Positions 57,300 through 64,000 of a stretch of 64,000 nt of DNA are shown here, piece after piece. Each line of letters starts with the position of its first letter. Position 1 is the first letter of the stretch. The notes beneath the pieces were generated by a model that saw nothing but the letters and a program-made list of their open reading frames with translations, did not search any database and was not told the DNA's origin. The position numbers and the translations under genes were made by a program. Source of the DNA: Dillenia suffruticosa (lineage: Eukaryota > Streptophyta > Magnoliopsida > Dilleniales > Dilleniaceae); assembly GCA_033439265.1 (NCBI GenBank), contig JAVTVX010000012.1:10529001-10593000 (forward strand), read 5' to 3'.

Positions 57300-60130
57300 G
57301 TAGTACCCTTATTGTAAGACTTTGTTAGCTAGATTCCAAGTGCCCAAATGATTGCTGCATATCCTTTAATTGATCTCTTTAAATACATAGTCTCTTTCTT
57401 CAGGTGTTAGGCATTTAAGATAAAGGTGAATGAAGGATTTTTCATAGAGCTCTCTGTTGATGACGACATAGTGAGCGGCCTTGCGTTTAACCTTTGTTGC
57501 TTCCTGTTGGGAGTCTGAAAATTGGCCGTTTCAGATATAAGCTTGGATTGGATCCTTCCTAGGCCACCATGATCTACTTAGATTCGTCTATGCTCATGTA
57601 TGGGAGACTCTCAACACAGACGATTCGGTTGGTTTAGACAGACTCCGAACTTGCGAGTTTGAAGAGCATGTTTGATGCAACATTCTTGAATATGGGAATC
57701 CATTATGTTTCAACTTTGTTGAACTTAGTCATTACTTCTTGGAGTTTTGAGAGGTACTTCACCATCATCGGCTCCTTAGTATCATACGTTCTCTTGATTT
57801 GTTTGATCACAAGCTAACTATCTATGAAGACTCAGATGTCTAGAGTTTCCAATAGTGCCACAATTCGTAGGCCTGTTACCAATGCTTCATTTTCAGCTTG
57901 ACTATTGATGGCTTGAAAGTCGAAATGGAGTGCATATTTTGTTTTGAAATTCTCAGGGCCCACTAGAATGAATCTGGCTCCACTTCTTGATAAGTTGCAG
58001 GACCTGCCTACGTGTAAGGTTCACAGTGGGATCATCCACCACTCTGGTGAGTTATCGGTAGTCACCTTGACACAATCCAAGAAAGTGCACTCGAGGTTGA
58101 AGTCAGCCAGAGCTTGGCCCCTGATGGTAAGTGTTGGTTAATATTCGATGTCAAATTCTCCAACCTCGATCCTCCATTTAATGAGGCGACTTGAGGTATC
58201 TCTCTTTTATGATATCGACTTCAAAGGTTAATCGGTTGGTGCCACAATTATGTGTGCTTGCAAGTAAGGACGAAATCAATGAGCAGTTATAACAAGAGCA
58301 AAGGTTACTTTCTTGATAGGCCTATAATTGATTTTTGACTCTTGAAATACCTAAATAACATAGTGCACGGGTCTTTTCACAGCCATCCTATTTCAGAAGT
58401 ATAGAATAGAGAGCTCGATCAGATATAAACAAAAAGGTAAAGTTTTTCACCTAGCGATGAGAGGTACTCCTTGAGTTTATTGAAAGTTGCTTGACACTAT
58501 AGTGTCCATGTGAACCTTTGAGATTTCTTCAAAGAATCGAAGATAAGTTTGTACTTTTCTCCAACTTTCCACATAAATTGACATGGGCCCAAAATTCGTC
58601 CGGTGAAATGTTGCATCTCCTTCAATGTTCTAGGTGGGGCCATGTATAAGATTGTCAAAATTTTTTCTGGGTTGGCTTCAATACCTCAATTAGTGATAAA
58701 AAAGCCTAAGAATTTGCCTAAAGTAATGCCGAAAGTATACTCGACTGGATTTAGCTTCATATTGAAGTGTTCCAACATCTGGAACATTTCTTCGAGATCT
58801 GCAACATTAGCCTCCAAGCTAGTGCTCTTGACAAGCAAGTAGTCTGTATAGGCTTAGACATCCCCACTGAGCTGTTCATTGAATACTTTGTTGACAAAGT
58901 GTTGGAAGGTTACTTTTGCATTTTTAAGGCCAAAAGACATGACCTTATAGTAGTAAGTACCAAATTTTATAATAAAACTCATTTTTCTTCATCCTATCGG
59001 GTCATGCAAGCCTGATTATTGCCCGAGTACATATCCATAAAACTTAAGAGTTGATGTTCTGATAAATTATCTACAAGCTTATGGATGTTCAGAAGTGAAT
59101 AATTGTCTTTCAGGTATACCTTATTAAGATCGGTAAAGTCGACGCACATTCTCCACTTGTCATTTGCTTTCTTCACTAAGACCACATTCGCCAACACATT
59201 CGCTAAGTATTCAATGTCTTTTACTTCTCTGATAAAATTTGTCATCAATAGTTTTTGTACTTCTTCCTACATTACTCGTTGGCGGTTTAGCACGAATACC
59301 CTCTTCTTCTATTTTATAGGCTTGCAACTGAGGTTTACCGTCAATTTGTGAACAACTATCGAGGTTTCCTAGCATGTACTCGGGTGACCACGCAAAGATG
59401 TGAGAGTGTTGTCACAAGCATTCTGTTATAACATCTTAAAGGGGAGCCGAAAGTTGGGCTCCTATTTGGACTATCTAGCTTGGAACATCTGTGATCTGGA
59501 CCTCGACCACTTCTTCATTAGGCATAGGTTTGGCAGACTATTAGGTATTGTCTCTGAATTCCAAGGCATCTATAGTGAGATTCTCCCTTTCCTTGTCTAG
59601 CATGGGGGTGCGTAAGGGATCAGGATCGCAAGTGAGTATTGCAACACCTAGAGGTATAAAAGAATTTGACTTTCAAGTGTTTGTGCTTGATAAGGCTTTT
59701 AAATCATTTAGGTTGTGTGGCCTAAGATGACAATGTATAGAGAGGGCAATTTGACCACATTGAAGGTGGTCATGGTAATGACATGATTGGGTGATGTCCC
59801 CAGAGTTTCTAGGAGCAAGATGGTGCCCTCAGGGTGCAACTACTCGTCAGAAAGCCCTTTCAAAGGTTTAGAAGGCTGGAGATGCATTTGGTAGATGCCC
59901 ATCCGACAAAAAGTGTCCCAAAAGAGAAGGTTGCAATCTGCTCCCTGGTCTAGAAAAACTCTCTTCACGATATGCTGGACTATTTTAGCGATAATGACTA
60001 GGGGTCGTGCTGAGTCTGGTCAACCCCTTCTAGATTGTTATCGTCGAAACCAATTGTGGACCTTGCTCTCTTTAGTGACATGCTAATAAAAGAAATAGGG
60101 ATCAATCATTCCCATGGATGGCGCCATTTG
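57300..60130 (-). pseudogene. Ty3/Gypsy (Tat-like) pol remnant
   Basis: Read on the minus strand. Protease region at about 60100-59760 ('NNLEGVDQTQHDPLVIIAKI', 'VFLDQGADCNLLFWDTF', where DxG is visible). RT at 59250-58990 ('VLVKKANDKWRMCVDFTDLN', 'NLSEHQLLSFMDMYSG'), extended to about 58600. RNase H at about 58130-57850 ('GQALADFNLECTF', 'YALHFDFQAINSQAENEAL'). The motif style 'KWRMCVDFTDLN' fits the Tat/Athila side of Gypsy. Heavily decayed; no LTRs were identified. Confidence 0.75.
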
Positions 60131-61456
60131 TTGAAACCAAAATTAACTCCACAGTAGATCATCCTGTTGATCTAAACGAAGATTGGTGATGGGAAGTCTG
60201 CTAGGTCGTCTTCGGTATGGAATCCTACAAAAAACCCACTAGAGGTGACCTCAGTAAAGGATATTTCGACACTCAAATCAGAAAGAGTAATAAAAGGGAA
60301 AGACCAAGAGAGTCTAAATCCTATATAGTCTTTATGTGCAGTAAGGTAAGATGTGCATACATGATGAGTTACCTCTTATGCAGTAGATACAGCATATATG
60401 GAAGGCACGTATGCACTCAGGGATATAGAAACCCTACTTATCTTATCGAGAGATTGTTAAAGATTTTCTGAGATTACAGAAATCATGGTGGTAGACACCA
60501 TGAGATTCGGAGTTCTCTGAGGAAGGAAAGTTTCTATCGTTGTCATGGAGATCCGTGAAAGTCTAAATCCCTAGAGGATTTAGTATCTCATCGAGAGAGA
60601 TCGCAATAAACTCGTATCAGAATAAGGAAGATTTGGACTAATCGACAATTCCTTTCCTTATCATAATTACAGCTAAGACCCATCAACATAATAAAAGTTG
60701 ATTATGCAAGGACCGAGAGGCCAAAAAGTCAAGAGGTTAAAGGGCCCGGTGAATAGACTGTGCCAAGAGAGTCATCAAGCAATATGATACCCAAAAAAGC
60801 CCGGGTTGAGAGAGAGCTATCTGCTGAGAGGGTGTCTTCCTGAGAGGGGTGCTTGTTCAAGATCGACCAAGAGGTCGCTTAGTAACTTACAAACTTTATG
60901 ATTATAGACTTGTTAGGTTTCATGGTAATGGGCTACTGGATCAACCAGCTAAATAAGCCTAGGTTCAAGGATCAATGAAGCTTTTGGTGGCCAGTACAAG
61001 AGTTGAATTGGTATAAACAATGACCGGTTTCAGAGAAGCCTCAATAAATCATCCAATAAGGTGAAGTTCGAGAAACGCTATTCACTTAACAGGAGCATTG
61101 CTCCAAATACACTGATATAATTTGATTACAAGAAATGCCGGTTGGTGGTATAAATCAGGAGCATTTGCAAACAAAATCTCCTATAATCATGAATAAGACA
61201 AATTATTTAAACACAACAATGCATGTACTTTGATTTTGTCTGATTTCACTAACATATTTTCCCTCTGTATTTTTCCTTTCTGTATTATTTCTCTGTGCAG
61301 GAGAATGATAAAAATCATATTAGTCAAAGATACACAACCATGACCATGGTTTTAAACTCCCAAATCTATGGGTTATAATTGAATAAGTACTCCAAAACTT
61401 ACTGAAGTTGTAGATCACAACCAAAGAGACACCAAATCCTTTAGTTGTTTCAACCA
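60131..61456. other. Probable Gypsy 5' sequence and intergenic region
   Basis: No ORF of note. GGCGCCATTTGTTGAAACC at 60119-60137 and the following 900 bases may be internal or LTR sequence of the minus-strand Gypsy. From about 61100 it is the 3' side of the hydrolase gene. Confidence 0.3.
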
Positions 61457-62163
61457 TCAGTCGACCCTGCTGTTACCGTTGTTTGCTGGCTTAGGAGGAA
61501 TAGAACTGATAAGAAATGATTTGAAGGACTTGTATAATTCTTTAGGCTTCTCTGCGTGGAGCGCATGCCCCGCATCTTTGATGATAACTAGCTGTGCATT
61601 GTCACCCACATGCCTACAAAGAAATTCCGAACAAAATATTAGGACAAGACTAGCATTTTTCATGGCTGAGGCAAAGGCAGAGCTAACAAATTATAGTTGG
61701 CAAGATCACAGTCAGCTGAGAGGGAAACTTCATTCTAGAAGATTCAAAATTTTCATTTCTTTATCTTAGGATCCTTGGAATGTAAAAGCATGTAGAGAGA
61801 AGGAAACGCAGTTGTAAAATGATTGGAAAGATCTAGTTTTCTTTTGATTTACCTTTGTAGGCGGTGTGCCAGCTCTAATGGGAAGACCTTATCATGCTCT
61901 CCCCAGAGTATTAATGTGGGCTGCATAAAGAAAAAAGTTTTATTTTAGAAGGATACTTGAGGAAAAAGATCCATGGTCAAGGAATAAAACCATGATAAAG
62001 AGTGTATGAAATAAAGGTAAGCATGAACATAATTTTTGTAACCTGAGAGCATGAACATAATTGTTGTCACCTGAGTTATCTTGGGAAGATCTGAAAGCCT
62101 CCTATCTTTATGTAGTGTATGGATCAACTGTTTCTTCTCTTCAACATGTTCTGTACACATTAC
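61457..62163 (-). CDS. Alpha/beta-hydrolase fold protein, last three exons (partial)
   Basis: Minus-strand exons 62163-62071 (31 codons, 'VMCTEHVEEKKQLIHTLHKD'), 61920-61853 (68 bases, 'PTLILWGEHDKVFPLELAHR') and 61613-61457 (ending 'NGNSRVD', stop). Introns are GT-AG and phases join exactly, giving 'AHRLQRHVGDNAQLV' across the last junction. 'GEHDKVFP' carries the acid residue and 'DAGHALHAEKP' the catalytic His of the hydrolase triad; the Ser nucleophile must lie in upstream exons. The tail 'ELYKSFKSFL' is usual in plant members. Substrate unknown. No earlier exon was found up to the window end, so introns are long or the gene continues past 64000. The acceptor of the first exon given is a choice between two nearby AGs. 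Confidence 0.8.
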
Positions 62164-64000
62164 CTGTCCTTCACAAAATATTTGAAGAAAATAATATGAG
62201 ACGATATGGAAATCATGAATCATCAAAACTTCAACATCGTGCATAAACATCATCAGTATGAAATCCCAGAGATTATATTAGTCAAATATCCTACCAAATA
62301 TAAACCATGGAGTACCTTATATGGTGCATAACTGCCAAATTAGAATAAGTAACCCCCCCCCCCAAAGGTCCTCAACAAATAGGCTACTCTAAACTTCCGC
62401 AAACATCATAGAAAATCTAAACCATTTTACATTTCAGGTAGGGAAAGAAACAAGAAATTCTTTTTTTTGGGGGGGGGGGGGGGGGAGTGGGGTTGGTTTA
62501 GGAAGGAAACTTCAATCTGATCTATTTCAGGAGGAAATTTTGCTAGAATTTTGAAATAAATTTGTGAATCATCAATATGCATCCAGCTCATGCATACAAA
62601 AGACAAACAATTGTACAAATATCGTATTAATAACCAGTAATAAGTGTCCCATCATAGGTCCTTCAGCATCCATCGCCTACTTCAAAATTAACTCATGGCC
62701 AATTACAAGGGCATGATTTACATACAAATGGTCACTCAATGAATGCAGTCAGAAAAGCACAAGGGCATATATGCCTAAGGATCAGGAGACTTGCCCCATT
62801 GAGTAGGGAAGGGATGTCACCCTCGATTTCTAACAGGCAGGGGAAGGGGCCTACTCTCCTTCAATCGACTCACGTTTGGAGGGGATTGAAGGGTGGGTAA
62901 AAAACTAATGTAGATTTAATTATTCTTTCACATTTATCTCTACCTCTTTAATATTAAAATAAGGTAAACAACACTAGAAGCAAGTCTCCCCCACTTTTCT
63001 AATTCATGAACAAACCAAACAACAGGAAGTTGCATACCCTTGACACTACTTGCAACATTTTTTTTCCCCCAATCGGCCAAACAAAGGAAAAAGCACATCT
63101 TCTCCTTTTCCCTCCCTCCCCTCAAGGAATCCAACCAAAGCCAAAGTCATGAAGAAAAGCACTAATATTGAAATAATTAAGCAGGCCCAATGTGAAAGAC
63201 AACGGTAATCTACAAGACTAGATGCCTTGCCTGGAAGAAATGTCTTTAACAACTTGGCGTACAGGTTGACACCATTGTCATGGCTTCAAAAAGGCTATGC
63301 CCTAAATCCTAGAACTGGGTATGGTATCTGGTTTTTATCACAAACTAAGCATCATCTTGGTGATAATTTTAGTTGGGAATCTTAGAACTAGAGCTTTTTT
63401 CATTGACCCAATCATGCTTTACATAACAAGCCCCCCCCTCCCCCCCAGGGGCGCCCACGGGTACTAATTCACTAAAGAAAGTATTTGTAACATTGGTCCT
63501 ATAAATCCTCTCCAAGGTACTGTAAACCTCAATCCAGTCACAAATTAGGTACAAATCAACTAGCTTGACAAACGGTGGTATAGATCCCAACCTCCATTAA
63601 AAGCAGTTCTAGCACAGTAAACAAAAGTAGTCAGCCAATCACGTGATTAGAAGTAAGGCTTCATCTTAAACCCAGCAAACTTGACACCCTTATCAAATTT
63701 ACAGAATGTCCCAATCTGTATAGCACCCACACAAACACCTAGACCAGATATAGGGCACCATAGTGACATCAACAAAGCCACAATCATAATGACGTGTCTT
63801 TGAAACATAGCACGGATAAAGAGATTTTCAAAAATCTTCAAGTGGATTGATACTCATAGAATTAGTTATCACGGTTCATTCTACTATTTCATTTCAAGAG
63901 AAATGATTACTAGGACCACGTGGGAATATTACACATACGATCGTAGAAAATCCCCCAATTAATGCTTCTCGTTATTCAAATTTCTAAACAGAAAAACTTC
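62164..64000. other. Probable intron or upstream region of the hydrolase gene
   Basis: No further hydrolase exon was recognised. There are homopolymers: a C run at 62351-62360, a T run then an 18-base G run at 62461-62486, and C runs near 63430-63447. Minus-strand frames at 63046-63252, 63369-63590 and 63647-63841 lack known motifs. The sequence is less AT-rich than the retroelement areas. Confidence 0.4.

Noticed and set aside
60119..60137. TGGCGCC as a plus-strand retroelement primer site
   Set aside because: The adjacent Gypsy pol is on the minus strand and no plus-strand LTR was found before it.
63647..63841. Hydrophobic minus-strand ORF as a membrane protein exon
   Set aside because: No homology recognised and no splice phase linking it to the hydrolase exons.

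Overview
This window is nuclear DNA from a flowering plant, most likely a eudicot. It is AT-rich. Its genes have GT-AG introns, it carries angiosperm-specific gene families (UGT85-type glycosyltransferases, an EPF-like peptide, a WAK-type galacturonan-binding protein), and more than half of it is old transposable elements. No operons, ribosome binding sites, CRISPR arrays or rRNA were seen. The species cannot be named from the sequence.

Host genes. Four loci look real. (1) A two-exon gene for a secreted six-cysteine EPIDERMAL PATTERNING FACTOR-like peptide (12624-13160, +), closest in my reading to EPFL2. (2) and (3) Two intact UGT85A-type UDP-glucosyltransferases in the same orientation (33806-35565 and 46332-47914), each with one phase-1 intron at the same place. 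(4) The last three exons of an alpha/beta-hydrolase gene on the minus strand (61457-62163), whose 5' part lies beyond the window. Between the two UGTs lie pieces of a third UGT (39345-45475), so this was a tandem array of at least three. A WAK-type galacturonan-binding-domain pseudogene (54507-55490) is broken by indels, a stop codon and a SINE.

Mobile elements, left to right. A gag remnant of an Athila/Tat-like Ty3/Gypsy element (about 820-2480). A decayed Ty1/Copia element (2891-11800) whose body is split by a 2.5-kb element (about 6066-8591), which itself holds a 917-bp hAT-like element with an 8-bp target duplication (6074-6990): three layers. A second, better preserved Copia relative (about 14920-20345). 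A long-TIR Mutator-like element (22208-32994) with a MuDR-type transposase remnant and a plant-mobile-domain (PMD) gene; a chromodomain Gypsy element (26889-31819, target duplication GCACG) sits inside the PMD gene. A 2.2-2.6-kb solo-LTR family with three copies around the UGT genes (35943-38171 with a perfect target duplication; 40165-45212 interrupted by 42736-45188). An RTE-type LINE 3' piece (48262-49260, -), a Copia pol fragment (50340-51870, -), a LINE ORF1 DUF4283 fragment (56650-57260, +) and a Tat-like Gypsy pol remnant (57300-60130, -).

A roughly 170-205-bp tRNA-type SINE family recurs five times (15010, 38865, 52914, 53107, 55215). Three copies have clear target duplications of 10-17 bp, and one lies inside the WAK-type pseudogene. 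The most notable structures are this SINE family, the MULE with a PMD gene and nested Gypsy, the solo LTR within a solo LTR that tore a UGT gene apart, and the triple-nested Copia locus. All boundaries and repeat comparisons were made by eye.
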